A DNA stretch of 64,000 bases from Phytohabitans houttuyneae (lineage in GTDB: Bacteria > Actinomycetota > Actinomycetes > Mycobacteriales > Micromonosporaceae), in assembly GCF_011764425.1 (NCBI RefSeq), contig NZ_BLPF01000001.1, forward strand, positions 1,789,001 to 1,853,000, read 5' to 3'. Of this stretch, positions 55,652 through 64,000 are shown one piece after another. Position numbers and translations under genes: made by a program. The notes below the pieces were generated by a model. The model had not been told where the DNA came from. It saw only the letters and a list, made by a program, of their open reading frames with translations, and ran no database searches. Positions within the stretch are counted from its first letter, which is position 1; each line of letters begins with the position of its first letter.

Positions 55652-55858
55652 CTAGCCGACCAGCTCGTAGCCCGCCTCGTCGACCGCGGCGCGCACGGCG
55701 GCGTCGTCGACGGGGCGGTCGCTGGTCACGGTGACCGCGCCGCTGGCGAGGTCGACCGACACGTCGGTGACGCCGGGGATCTGCCCGACCTCGGCGCTCA
55801 CCGAGCCGACGCAGTGGGCACAGGTCATACCGCTGACGGCAAAGGTCTTCGTCTCCAT
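55652..55858 (-). CDS. copZ: Copper chaperone, heavy-metal-associated domain
   Basis: 68 residues from an ATG at 55858. FAVSGMTCAHCVGSVSAEVG carries the CxxC copper site, and VDEAGYELVG ends the ferredoxin-like fold. It shuttles Cu(I) to a P-type ATPase, which is not in the window. A CsoR-like operator sits directly upstream, so copper should induce it. TATCGT six bases before the ATG suggests a leaderless mRNA. Confidence 0.9.
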   Translation of the reverse strand: METKTFAVSGMTCAHCVGSVSAEVGQIPGVTDVSVDLASGAVTVTSDRPVDDAAVRAAVDEAGYELVG

Positions 55859-55866
55859 GCCGTCAC

Positions 55867-55892
55867 GATACCCCGTACCCCCTGGGGGTATC
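55867..55892. promoter_or_regulatory. CsoR-like copper operator
   Basis: TACCCCCTGGGGGTA (55876-55890) is a G/C-tract palindrome of the CsoR type, with a further ATACCCC arm at 55868. It overlaps the likely promoter, 9-34 bp before the copper chaperone start. Confidence 0.7.
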
Positions 55893-55901
55893 AAGCGAGA
55901 C

Positions 55902-58715
55902 CTAGACCACGATGCTCACCATGCGGCCGGGCACCACGATCACCTTGCGCGGGTCGCGGCCGCCCAGGTGATCACCGACCGCGGCCAGCGCCGCCTCGCG
56001 CACCGACTCCTCCTCGGCGCTCGCGGAGATCTCGACCCGCCCGCGGACCTTGCCGTTGACCTGCACCGGGTACGTGACCGAGTCCGCCACCAGCAGCGCC
56101 GGGTCGGCGACCGGAAACTCGACGTACGCCAGGGAGCCCGAGTGGCCCAGCTTCTGCCACAGCTCCTCGGCGATGTGCGGGGCGAACGGCGACAGCATCA
56201 GCACCAGCGGCTCGGCCACCTCGCGCGGCGTGGCCGGCAGCGGCGTGACCGCGTTGGTCAGCTCGATCAGCTTGGCGATCGCGGTGTTGAAGCGCAGCTC
56301 GTCCATGTCGTTGCGCACGCCGTCGATCACCTTGTGCAGCACCCGCCGCGTCTTGTCGTCGGCCGGCTCGTCGACGACCCGGGTCGCGCCGGAGCTCTCG
56401 TCGACCACCAGCCGCCACACCCGCTGCAGGAAGCGCTGCGAGCCGACCACCGCCCGCGTCTCCCACGGGCGGGAGACGTCCAGCGGGCCCATCGCCATCT
56501 CGTACACCCGGAACGTGTCGGCTCCGTACGCCTCGCACATCTCGTCCGGAGTCACGACGTTCTTCAGCGACTTGCCCATCTTGCCGTACTCGCGGAAGAC
56601 CTCCAGGCCCTCGTAGAAGTACTTGCCGTCGCGCTCCTCGACCTCTTCGGCCGGCACGGCGACACCCCGTGCGTCGCGGTACGCGTACGCCTGGATGTAG
56701 CCCTGGTTGAACAGCCGGCGGAACGGCTCGAACGACGAGACGTGGCCCAGGTCGAACAGCACCTTGTGCCAGAAGCGGGCGTACAGCAGGTGCAGCACCG
56801 CGTGCTCCATCCCGCCGATGTACAGGTCGACGCCGCCGCAGTCGCCGGGGAACTGCGGGCCCAGCCAGTACCGCTCGATCTCCGGGTCGACCAGCGCCTT
56901 GTCGTTGCGCGGGTCCAGGTAGCGCAGCTCGTACCAGCAGGAGCCGGCCCACTGGGGCATCGTGTTGGTCTCCCGCGTGTACCGCTTCGGGCCGTCACCC
57001 AGGTCCAGCTCGACCTCGACCCACTCCTGCGCGCGGGACAGCGGCGTCTCCGGGGTGGAGGCGGCGTCGTCAGGGTCGAAGGTGCGCGGCGAGAAGTTGT
57101 CCACTTCGGGCAGCTCGACCGGCAGCATCGCGTCGGGCAGCGCGACCGGCAGGCCGGTCTCGTCGTACACGATCGGGAACGGCTCACCCCAGTAGCGCTG
57201 GCGGCTGAACAGCCAGTCGCGCAGCCGGTACGTCACCGCGCCTGCGCCGACCTGGTGCGTCTCCAGCCACTCGATGATCCGCGCCTTGGCGTCCGCGATG
57301 CCCAGCCCGTCCAGGAAGGCACTGTTTATCGCGGGACCTTCCCCGGTGTACGCCTTGCCGTCGAAGTCGGCCGGCGGCTGGACGGTGCGGACGATCGGCA
57401 GCTCGAAGACCTCGGCGAACTCCCAGTCGCGCTCGTCCTGCCCCGGCACCGCCATGATGGCGCCCGTCCCGTAGCCGGCCAGCACGTAGTCGGCGATGAA
57501 GACCGGGATGCGCTCCTCGTTGACCGGGTTCGTCGCGTACGCCCCGACGAAGACGCCGGTCTTCTCCTTGCTCTCCGCGGTCCGCTCGGCCTCGGTCTTC
57601 GCGGCGGCGGCGCGGCGGTACTCCGCCACGGCCTCGGCCGGCGTCGCGTGCCCGCCGGTCCAGACCTCGTGCGTGCCAGCGGGCCACTGCTCCGGGACCA
57701 GCTGGTCGACCAGCTCGTGCTCGGGCGCCAGCACCATGTAGGTCGCGCCGAACACGGTGTCCGGCCGCGTCGTGAAGACCCGGATCGGCGCCACATCCGT
57801 CGGGAACGCGATGTGCGCGCCGGTCGAGCGGCCGATCCAGTTGCGCTGCATCAGCTTGACCGGCTCGGGCCAGTCCAATGTGTCCAGGTCCTCGACCAGG
57901 CGGTCGCCGTACGCGGTGATCCGCATCATCCACTGCTTCAGGCTGCGCTGGAAGACCGGGTAGTTGCCGCGCTCGCTGCGCCCGTCCGGCGTGACCTCCT
58001 CGTTGGCCAGCACGGTGCCCAGGCCGGGGCACCAGTTGACCGGCGCCTCCGACACGTACGCCAGGCGGTGGTCGTCGACGATCCGGCGGCGCTCGACCGC
58101 GGACAGCTCACTCCACGGGCGGCCGTCCGGCGTGACGCGCTCGCCGGCCTCGTACGCCGAGATCAGCTCCTCGATCGGGCGGGCCTTGCGCTGGTCGGCG
58201 TCGTACCACGAGTTGAAGATCTGCAGGAAGATCCACTGCGTCCACCGGTAGTACTCGACGTCGGTCGTCGCCACCCACCGCCGGCTGTCGTAGCCCAGGC
58301 CCAGGCGGCGCAGCTGGCCGCGGTACCGCTCGACGTTGGCCTCGGTGGTGATCCGCGGGTGGGTGCCGGTCTGCACCGCGTACTGCTCGGCGGGCAGGCC
58401 GAACGCGTCGAACCCCATCGGGTGCAGCACGTTGTACCCGGCCATCCGCTTGTACCGTGTGTACGAGTCGGTACCTATATATCCCAGCGGGTGGCCGACG
58501 TGCAGGCCGGCGCCGGACGGGTACGGGAACATGTCCTGCACGTGCAGCTTCGGGGCGCCGGCGCGGGGGTGCCCGGGGTCGGCCAGGTCGCCGGTCGGGT
58601 TGGGCGCGTCGAAGGTGCCGTGCGCCTCCCAGAAGTCCTGCCAGCGCACCTCTATCTCACCGGCCAGCGCCGCCGTGTATCGGAAGGGCGGAATGTCCGC
58701 GGCCTCTTCGCTCAT
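55902..58715 (-). CDS. leuS: Leucyl-tRNA synthetase
   Basis: 937 residues from an ATG with GGAGGT upstream. Class I marks: [17 protein letters not shown] (HIGH region, ~70) and [16 protein letters not shown] (KMSKS region, ~713). The editing domain ([20 protein letters not shown]) lies between. Full length for bacterial LeuRS. It charges tRNA-Leu. A leader peptide with three Leu codons and a terminator lie upstream, so it is probably controlled by attenuation on leucyl-tRNA level. Confidence 0.95.
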   Translation of the reverse strand: MSEEAADIPPFRYTAALAGEIEVRWQDFWEAHGTFDAPNPTGDLADPGHPRAGAPKLHVQDMFPYPSGAGLHVGHPLGYIGTDSYTRYKRMAGYNVLHPMGFDAFGLPAEQYAVQTGTHPRITTEANVERYRGQLRRLGLGYDSRRWVATTDVEYYRWTQWIFLQIFNSWYDADQRKARPIEELISAYEAGERVTPDGRPWSELSAVERRRIVDDHRLAYVSEAPVNWCPGLGTVLANEEVTPDGRSERGNYPVFQRSLKQWMMRITAYGDRLVEDLDTLDWPEPVKLMQRNWIGRSTGAHIAFPTDVAPIRVFTTRPDTVFGATYMVLAPEHELVDQLVPEQWPAGTHEVWTGGHATPAEAVAEYRRAAAAKTEAERTAESKEKTGVFVGAYATNPVNEERIPVFIADYVLAGYGTGAIMAVPGQDERDWEFAEVFELPIVRTVQPPADFDGKAYTGEGPAINSAFLDGLGIADAKARIIEWLETHQVGAGAVTYRLRDWLFSRQRYWGEPFPIVYDETGLPVALPDAMLPVELPEVDNFSPRTFDPDDAASTPETPLSRAQEWVEVELDLGDGPKRYTRETNTMPQWAGSCWYELRYLDPRNDKALVDPEIERYWLGPQFPGDCGGVDLYIGGMEHAVLHLLYARFWHKVLFDLGHVSSFEPFRRLFNQGYIQAYAYRDARGVAVPAEEVEERDGKYFYEGLEVFREYGKMGKSLKNVVTPDEMCEAYGADTFRVYEMAMGPLDVSRPWETRAVVGSQRFLQRVWRLVVDESSGATRVVDEPADDKTRRVLHKVIDGVRNDMDELRFNTAIAKLIELTNAVTPLPATPREVAEPLVLMLSPFAPHIAEELWQKLGHSGSLAYVEFPVADPALLVADSVTYPVQVNGKVRGRVEISASAEEESVREAALAAVGDHLGGRDPRKVIVVPGRMVSIVV

Positions 58716-58795
58716 TTTTCTACCTCCAGGGCCATTCTCGTCAGGGCGGCGGCACAGCCCGCGATCGGGGCGCAGCTGGGCCTGCCAGGGGACAT

Positions 58796-58821
58796 AAAAA
58801 TGCCCCTCACACAGGAGGGGC
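58796..58821 (-). terminator. Attenuator terminator in the leuS leader
   Basis: The minus strand reads GCCCCTC-ctgtgt-GAGGGGC followed by ATTTTTA, an intrinsic terminator, about 80 bp before leuS. A competing hairpin (GCCGCGC with GCGCGGC) lies just after the leader peptide. Confidence 0.75.
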
Positions 58822-58855
58822 TGCCGCGCTGTCGACGGGGGCGTCGAGGGCGCGG

Positions 58856-58885
58856 CTAGGTAAGAAGCAGGTAGGCCCTGGCCAT
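58856..58885 (-). CDS. leuS leader peptide
   Basis: Nine codons, MARAYLLLT, with three Leu codons in a row, two of them CTT, rare in this G+C-rich genome. TACACT lies about six bases before the ATG, so it would be a leaderless mRNA start. It is followed by alternative hairpins and a terminator, the layout of classical amino-acid attenuation: slow Leu decoding would favour readthrough into leuS. Confidence 0.7.
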   Translation of the reverse strand: MARAYLLLT

Positions 58886-59053
58886 GACGGCAGTGTACTA
58901 CGCGGCCGTCATGACCGACTCGGCGAATTCCACCGACAGGGCTAGCCTGTGCACATGCGGGTGGTCCGTCACATCCCGGCCAGCATTCCCGCGAACCATC
59001 CGGGGACCCTTGCGTATCTATAAGGGAAGCCGTGGTAAACGAGGAGGAGGCCC

Positions 59054-60106
59054 GTGACACAACCATCCTGGGACCAGGTTGGCAGCCCTCTGTCCGGCGC
59101 GGAGTTCCGCGCGGCCAGCGACGCCATCGTGGCCAACATCGAGCAGGTCATCGAGGGCAAGACCGCTACGGTGCGCCTCGCATTGGCAGTCCTCCTGGCC
59201 GAGGGCCACCTCCTGATCGAGGATGTCCCCGGTGTCGGCAAGACGAAGCTCGCCAAGGCGATGGCCCGGTCGATCGACTGTTCCGTGCGGCGGATCCAGT
59301 TCACCCCCGACCTGCTGCCCAGCGACGTGACCGGCGTGAGCGTCTACAACCAGGAGACCCACGACTTCGAGTTCAAGCCGGGCGCCGTCTTCGCCAACCT
59401 CGTGGTGGGCGACGAAATCAACCGGGCCTCGCCGAAGACACAGTCCGCGCTCCTGGAGAGCATGGAGGAGCGGCAGGTCACCGTCGACGGCACGACGTAC
59501 GAGCTGCAGACGCCGTTCATGGTGATCGCGACGCAGAACCCGATCGAGATGGAAGGCACCTACCCCCTTCCCGAGGCGCAGCGCGACCGGTTCACCGCCC
59601 GGATCGCGATGGGCTACCCCGACCCGGGCGCCGAGCTCGCGATGCTCGACGTGCACGGCACCCGCGACCCGATCGTCGCGCTCAAGCCGGTCTCGGACGC
59701 CGCCACCGTGCGCCGTCTCATCGCGACCGTGCGTGAGGTGCACGTGGCCGACGCCGTCAAGCAGTACGCGGTCAACCTCGTGACCGCGACCCGCGAGGCG
59801 CCCGACCTGCGGCTGGGCGCATCCCCCCGGTCCACCCTCCAGCTGCTGCGCACCGCCCGCGCGGTCGCCGCGCTCGAAGGGCGCGACTACGTGCTCCCCG
59901 ACGACCTGCAGACGCTTGCCGTGCCGGTGATGGCGCACCGCATCATCCCCACCGCGGACGCGCAGCTGGCCCGCCGCACGACCGACGCGATCATCGCGGA
60001 CATCGTGCACCGCCTCCCGCTCCCCCACGAGCGCCAGCGCTCGCCGTACGACACGCGGCCGCCGGCGGGTGACGGGCGCGCCCAGTACGACCCCCGGAGG
60101 GGCTGA
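59054..60106 (+). CDS. MoxR-family AAA ATPase
   Basis: 350 residues from a GTG with GAGGAGG upstream. [20 protein letters not shown] is Walker A and [20 protein letters not shown] Walker B plus sensor; [12 protein letters not shown] is also typical. MoxR ATPases act as chaperones for partner proteins, often in cell-envelope or stress functions. It is the first gene of a MoxR-DUF58-transglutaminase operon, a common actinobacterial set, with 2-bp spacing to the next gene. Confidence 0.92.
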   Translation: MTQPSWDQVGSPLSGAEFRAASDAIVANIEQVIEGKTATVRLALAVLLAEGHLLIEDVPGVGKTKLAKAMARSIDCSVRRIQFTPDLLPSDVTGVSVYNQETHDFEFKPGAVFANLVVGDEINRASPKTQSALLESMEERQVTVDGTTYELQTPFMVIATQNPIEMEGTYPLPEAQRDRFTARIAMGYPDPGAELAMLDVHGTRDPIVALKPVSDAATVRRLIATVREVHVADAVKQYAVNLVTATREAPDLRLGASPRSTLQLLRTARAVAALEGRDYVLPDDLQTLAVPVMAHRIIPTADAQLARRTTDAIIADIVHRLPLPHERQRSPYDTRPPAGDGRAQYDPRRG

Positions 60107-60108
60107 CA

Positions 60109-61437
60109 GTGCGCGAAGCGCTGCGCGGGCTGACCACGCGCGGCCGTTCGTTCCTCGCGGCGGCCGCGGCGGCGGCCGTGTCCGCGGTCATCCTGGGCGA
60201 AAAGGACCTGCTGCGGGTCGCGATCCTGCTGGCGATCCTGCCGCTGCTGGCCGCGGCGTACGTGGGACGCAGCCGGTACCGGCTCGCCTGCAGCCGCTCG
60301 CTGGAGCCGCACCGCGCGCCGGTCGGTGCCAGCGCCCGCGTGGTGCTGCGCCTGCAGAACATGTCCCGCCTGCCCACCGGCACGCTGCTGCTGGAAGACC
60401 GCCTGCCGTACGCGCTGGGCAGCCGGCCACGGGTCGTCCTCGAGCGGCTCGGCGCCCGCCAGGCCAGCTCGGTGGCGTACACGGTGCGGGCGGACGTGCG
60501 CGGCAAGTACGAGGTCGGCCCGCTCGTGGTGCGGCTGACGGACCCGTTCGGGCTGTGCGAGCTGACCCGCTCGTTCCCGAGCGTCGACCGGCTCACCGTG
60601 ATCCCGCAGGTGCATCCGCTGCCCAACGTCCGCCTCGCCGGTGAGTACGCGGGGGCGGGCGACAGCCGGGCCCGCTCGGTGGCCGTGCACGGCGAGGACG
60701 ACGCGGCGACCCGGGAGTACCGGCGCGGCGACGACCTGCGGCGCGTGCACTGGAAGTCGACCGCCCGGACCGGCGAGCTCATGGTGCGCCGCGAGGAGCA
60801 GCCCTGGGAGAGCCGGGCCACGGTCGTGCTCGACACCCGGCAGTTCGCGCACCGCGGCGAAGGCCCGACGGCCAGCTTCGAGTGGGCGGTGTCGGCGGCG
60901 GCCAGCATCGCGGTGCACCTGCGGCAGGCGGGGTACAAGCTGCGCCTGGTCACCGACACGGGCATCGACGCCGAGGCGGCCGAGGGTGGCGAGGGCATCC
61001 TGCTCGACCACCTCGCCGACGTGCGGCTGGACAAGCGCGGCGACGTCGGCCAGCTCGTCGAGGCGGTGCGCAAGCGCTCCGACGGCGGCCTGGTGATCGC
61101 GCTGCTCGGAGCGCTGACCAGCGCCGAGTCCGAGCTGCTGGCCGGGCTGCGGGGCAACAACGCGACCTGCGTGGCGTTCCTCATCGACTCGTCGACCTGG
61201 CTCAACCTCCCGCCGGAGAGCCGGATCGAGGCGGGCCGGGCGCACGGCGCGGCCGCACTCGGCCTGATGCGCAGCGGCTGGCGTGTGGTGGGCGTGTCCC
61301 ACGGCGCCAAGCTGCCCGCGCTCTGGCCGCAGGCCGCCCGCGGGTCGCAGGGCTTCGCGTGGCGGGCGACGATGGCCGAGACGGTGGGCATCGGCCCGGC
61401 CGAGGGCCGGCGAGGGCCGGTCCGGGGAACGCAGTGA
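60109..61437 (+). CDS. DUF58 protein (vWA-like)
   Basis: 442 residues from a GTG. Two hydrophobic segments near the N terminus (VSAVILGEKDLLRVAILLAI region) anchor it. REYRRGDDLRRVHWKSTART is the DUF58 signature, followed by a von Willebrand-like domain. It works with MoxR and the transglutaminase protein in a membrane complex of unknown substrate. Confidence 0.9.
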   Translation: MREALRGLTTRGRSFLAAAAAAAVSAVILGEKDLLRVAILLAILPLLAAAYVGRSRYRLACSRSLEPHRAPVGASARVVLRLQNMSRLPTGTLLLEDRLPYALGSRPRVVLERLGARQASSVAYTVRADVRGKYEVGPLVVRLTDPFGLCELTRSFPSVDRLTVIPQVHPLPNVRLAGEYAGAGDSRARSVAVHGEDDAATREYRRGDDLRRVHWKSTARTGELMVRREEQPWESRATVVLDTRQFAHRGEGPTASFEWAVSAAASIAVHLRQAGYKLRLVTDTGIDAEAAEGGEGILLDHLADVRLDKRGDVGQLVEAVRKRSDGGLVIALLGALTSAESELLAGLRGNNATCVAFLIDSSTWLNLPPESRIEAGRAHGAAALGLMRSGWRVVGVSHGAKLPALWPQAARGSQGFAWRATMAETVGIGPAEGRRGPVRGTQ

Positions 61438-61488
61438 CGAGGCAGCTGGCAGATATCGGGCTTTCGGGCCCGGGAGGGTTGGGTAGCT

Positions 61489-63957
61489 GTGCGTGATCGG
61501 CACCTGGGGTTCGTCGCGGCGGCGGCAACACTGCTCGCGGCCGCTCCACTGTCGACGATCTTCGAGCGGTGGACCTGGCTGGTCCAGTGCGCCGTGGCGG
61601 TGGCGCTCATCGCCGGCGCGGCCACGCTGGCCCGTTCGCTGCGCGCGCCGCTGTGGGCGCAGCTGCTCGGCATGATCGTCACGCTGACCCTGGTCCTGAC
61701 CCTGATGTTCTCCAGCGGCGAGGAGCTGCTGGCGATCATCCCCATGCCCGGGACGTTCACCCACTTCGGCCAGCTGATGAACTTCGCCGTCGACGACATG
61801 CGCTCCTACGGCGTGCCCGTGCCGGACCGGGTCGGCCTGCAGTTCATCACGGTGCTGGGCGTCGGCTCGGTGGCGATCATCGTCGACCTGCTCACCGTCG
61901 GCCTGCGCCGGCCCGCGCTGGCCGGCCTGCCGATGCTGGCGATCTACTCGGTGCCCGTCGCCGTTTACACCGACAGCGTCCACCCCCTCCCCTTCGTCGT
62001 CGGCGCGGCCGGCTTCCTGTGGCTGCTCGTCGCCGACAACGTCGACCGCGTGCGCCGCTTCGGCCGCCGCTTCACCGGTGACGGCCGCGACGTGGACGTG
62101 TGGGAGCCGTCGCCGCTGGCCGCCGCCGGCCGCCGCCTCGCCGTGGTGGGCGTCGCGCTGGCCGTGCTGCTGCCGCTCGCCGTGCCCGGCATGACCACCG
62201 GCCTGCTCTCCAACTTCGGGGCGGGCGGCTCCGGCCCGGGCGGCAACGGGCGGGGTGGCGGCGGCCGGGTCGACCTGTTCGCCAACCTGAGCGGCGAGCT
62301 GCAGCAGGGCAAAGAGCGCGACATGCTCAAGGTCACCACCAACGACGAAAAGCCGCAGTACATCCGCTTCGGCGTCGCCGACGAGCTGACCCAGGACGGC
62401 TTCCGCAACGGTCGCCGCACCTCCAGCAGCCGCCTCAGGGACGGGCTGCCGCCCTTCCAGGAGCCGGGCGTGGCGGGCGTGAGCACCGACAGGTTCCGGG
62501 CGACGATCGAGGTAACGGAAGACTTCGACATGGGCCTGCTGCCCATCTACGCCTCGCCGGTCGGCATCGAAAACTTCAAGGGCAACTGGTTCTACGACCC
62601 CAACCAGCAGGTCGTGTACTCGGGCGGGTCCTCGGCGCGCAAGCAGAAGTACGCGGTCGAGTACATGAAGACGTCGTTCAGCGCGTCGGCACTGCGGCGG
62701 GCGGATCCACTGCCGGCGGACCACCCGCTCGTCAAGCCGTACACCGCGATGCCGACGAACGACACGGTGCAGGAGCAGGTCAACGAGCTGATCGAGGGCA
62801 AGACGACCCCGTACGACAAGGTTCGGGCGATCTACGACTTCTTCTCCGTGAAGAACAACTTCACCTACAGCCTGCAGACCGAGCAGGGCACCGGCGGTAC
62901 CGCCATCGTCGACTTCCTCACCAAGCGCCGGGGCTTCTGCCAGCAGTACGCGGCGGCGATGGCCTGGATGGTGCGGGCCGCCGGGATCCCCGCGCGGGTG
63001 GCGTTCGGCTTCAGCAGCGGCAGCAACAAGCGCGACGGCGACTCCTTCACGCTGACGAACAAAAACCTGCACGCGTGGACCGAGGTCTACTTCGGCGAGG
63101 CGTACGGCTGGGTGCCCTTCGACGCCACGCCCGCGGCGTCGGTCCTGGGTTCGGTCCGCTCCGACTACGCGCCGGACGTCGACGCGGCCCCGGACCCCGA
63201 GCCCTCCGCGAGCGTCAGCGGCGGGCCGGCACCCGAGGTGAGCGGCGGCACCCTGGGCCCGCAGGATGACGGCAACGACGAGGCCGACCTCGGCGCCGGC
63301 ATCGGGCCGACCACGCCGACGACGCCCAAGTGGCCGTGGTTCACGATCGGCGCGGTGGTCCTGCTGCTCGCCCTCCTGGCCGTACCGGCCCTGCGACGCG
63401 GCCTGCTCCGCCGCCAGCGACAGTCGGTCGGCGGAGGCGGGGGCGCGGCTGCGGCCGCGGTGGGTGCGGACGCCGCCGGCGGCGACGGCCCGCGCATCGT
63501 GGTCACCGACGTGGCGGCAGCCGGGCGGGCCCGCGAAAACGCGCACGCCGCCTGGGCCGAGCTGATCGACACGATGGTCGACTACGGCGTGCCGATCGAC
63601 CTGACCGAGACCCCGCGCGCCACGGCCGGCCGCCTGATCCGGGAGAGCCTCGTCGACGGCCCGTCGGCCGAGGCGGCGCTCCTGCTGGGCCGGGCCGAGG
63701 AACGCGCCCGGTACGCCCGCGACCCACTCCAGGCCGGCCGGCTCGGCGAGGGCCTGCGCGCGGTCCGCAAGGCGCTGGCGAGCCGGGCCAACCGCCGCAC
63801 CCGCCTGATGGCGCGGCTGCTGCCCCCGTCGGTGCTGTTGCGGTGGCGGCTGGCGATCGTGGAGAGCTCGATCCGCACGGTCCTGACCTCGGGCCGCATG
63901 CGCGACGGCCTGATGCGGTGGAGCCCGCGCCGCCTGCTCACCCGCCCGTCCCGCTGA
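61489..63957 (+). CDS. TgpA-type membrane transglutaminase-like protein
   Basis: 822 residues from a GTG. About six N-terminal membrane helices, a Gly-rich linker, then a transglutaminase domain with Cys in KRRGFCQQYAAAMAWM (~482), His in KNLHAWTEVYF (~527) and Asp in GWVPFDATPAAS (~544), so the triad is complete. A further membrane helix (WFTIGAVVLLLALLAV) precedes a DUF4129-like C terminus. Members are membrane enzymes of unknown peptide substrate, always beside MoxR and DUF58. Confidence 0.92.
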   Translation: MRDRHLGFVAAAATLLAAAPLSTIFERWTWLVQCAVAVALIAGAATLARSLRAPLWAQLLGMIVTLTLVLTLMFSSGEELLAIIPMPGTFTHFGQLMNFAVDDMRSYGVPVPDRVGLQFITVLGVGSVAIIVDLLTVGLRRPALAGLPMLAIYSVPVAVYTDSVHPLPFVVGAAGFLWLLVADNVDRVRRFGRRFTGDGRDVDVWEPSPLAAAGRRLAVVGVALAVLLPLAVPGMTTGLLSNFGAGGSGPGGNGRGGGGRVDLFANLSGELQQGKERDMLKVTTNDEKPQYIRFGVADELTQDGFRNGRRTSSSRLRDGLPPFQEPGVAGVSTDRFRATIEVTEDFDMGLLPIYASPVGIENFKGNWFYDPNQQVVYSGGSSARKQKYAVEYMKTSFSASALRRADPLPADHPLVKPYTAMPTNDTVQEQVNELIEGKTTPYDKVRAIYDFFSVKNNFTYSLQTEQGTGGTAIVDFLTKRRGFCQQYAAAMAWMVRAAGIPARVAFGFSSGSNKRDGDSFTLTNKNLHAWTEVYFGEAYGWVPFDATPAASVLGSVRSDYAPDVDAAPDPEPSASVSGGPAPEVSGGTLGPQDDGNDEADLGAGIGPTTPTTPKWPWFTIGAVVLLLALLAVPALRRGLLRRQRQSVGGGGGAAAAAVGADAAGGDGPRIVVTDVAAAGRARENAHAAWAELIDTMVDYGVPIDLTETPRATAGRLIRESLVDGPSAEAALLLGRAEERARYARDPLQAGRLGEGLRAVRKALASRANRRTRLMARLLPPSVLLRWRLAIVESSIRTVLTSGRMRDGLMRWSPRRLLTRPSR

Positions 63958-63970
63958 CCCGCTTGCCACA

Positions 63971-64000
63971 GTGGCCGCCCTCCGTCCGGAGGGCGGCCAC
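63971..64000 (+). terminator. Terminator hairpin at the right edge
   Basis: GTGGCCGCCCTCC and its exact complement around GTCC, 14 bp after the transglutaminase stop. The window ends at the last paired base, so any T tract lies outside. Confidence 0.7.

Noticed and set aside
58716-58960. T-box riboswitch before leuS
   Set aside because: No T-box sequence or specifier stem is seen; a leader peptide with Leu codons explains the region better.
59887-63969. Minus-strand frame of 1,360 codons
   Set aside because: Antisense of the MoxR-DUF58-transglutaminase operon, whose proteins have intact motifs.

Overview
The window is high-GC DNA (roughly 70% G+C) with many GTG and TTG starts, leaderless-looking promoters, SARP/AfsR-type and large AAA-TPR regulators, and secreted GH74 and GH3 glycosidases. 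This fits a filamentous actinomycete. Micromonosporaceae is my best guess, from gene style rather than any search.

Left edge (1-6.8 kb) is an accessory island. A minus-strand protein of more than 1,060 residues (DUF4365-like nuclease fold, helical repeats, PIN-like domain) runs off the left end. It is followed by a frame-broken small gene, 3' pieces of a tRNA-Arg and a tRNA-Leu, a cluster of stem-loops, a truncated lipoprotein gene, a perfect 22-bp palindrome, and a frameshifted large serine recombinase with an HTH gene. The recombinase is visibly poorer in G+C than the rest.

7.3-12.8 kb holds a possible metabolic cluster: an NMT1/THI5-like binding protein overlapping a methyltransferase, a nucleoside hydrolase, and an overlapping pair encoding a stand-alone PheS-like class II ligase and a LarA-type racemase. 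The binding-protein gene and the ligase gene have similar hairpin leaders. 12.8-20 kb holds an MBL-fold protein, a DedA protein, a membrane phosphodiesterase, AraC/DUF2000, exonuclease III with an in-frame palindromic insertion, and HMG-CoA lyase.

20-42 kb: an AAA-TPR regulator with an N-terminal HTH and a small membrane partner; HxlR and truncated haemoglobin; an RpiR-controlled sugar ABC transporter operon; an IS30 remnant; a geranylgeranyl-reductase-type enzyme; a second nucleoside hydrolase; HelD; a GH74 xyloglucanase; a sigma-region-2-like membrane protein; a LacI regulator with a clear operator; and a LuxR-type paralogue of the first AAA-TPR regulator.

42-64 kb: an AfsR-like regulator, a GH3 enzyme, an AAA ATPase, a methyltransferase/DUF1772/oxidoreductase group, dinB with a possible LexA site, an MFS exporter, a copper chaperone under a CsoR-like operator, leuS with a Leu-codon leader-peptide attenuator, and a MoxR-DUF58-transglutaminase operon ending at a terminator at the right edge.

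Two window-wide patterns matter. First, five otherwise complete genes carry six single-base deletions, nearly all in short G or C runs, which looks more like uncorrected sequencing error than gene decay. Second, a ~58-bp repeat occurs four times, three of them just downstream of stop codons in the gene's own orientation. The best candidates for undescribed biology are the DUF4365-TPR-PIN protein, the PheS-like/LarA cluster with its leaders, and the 58-bp repeat.
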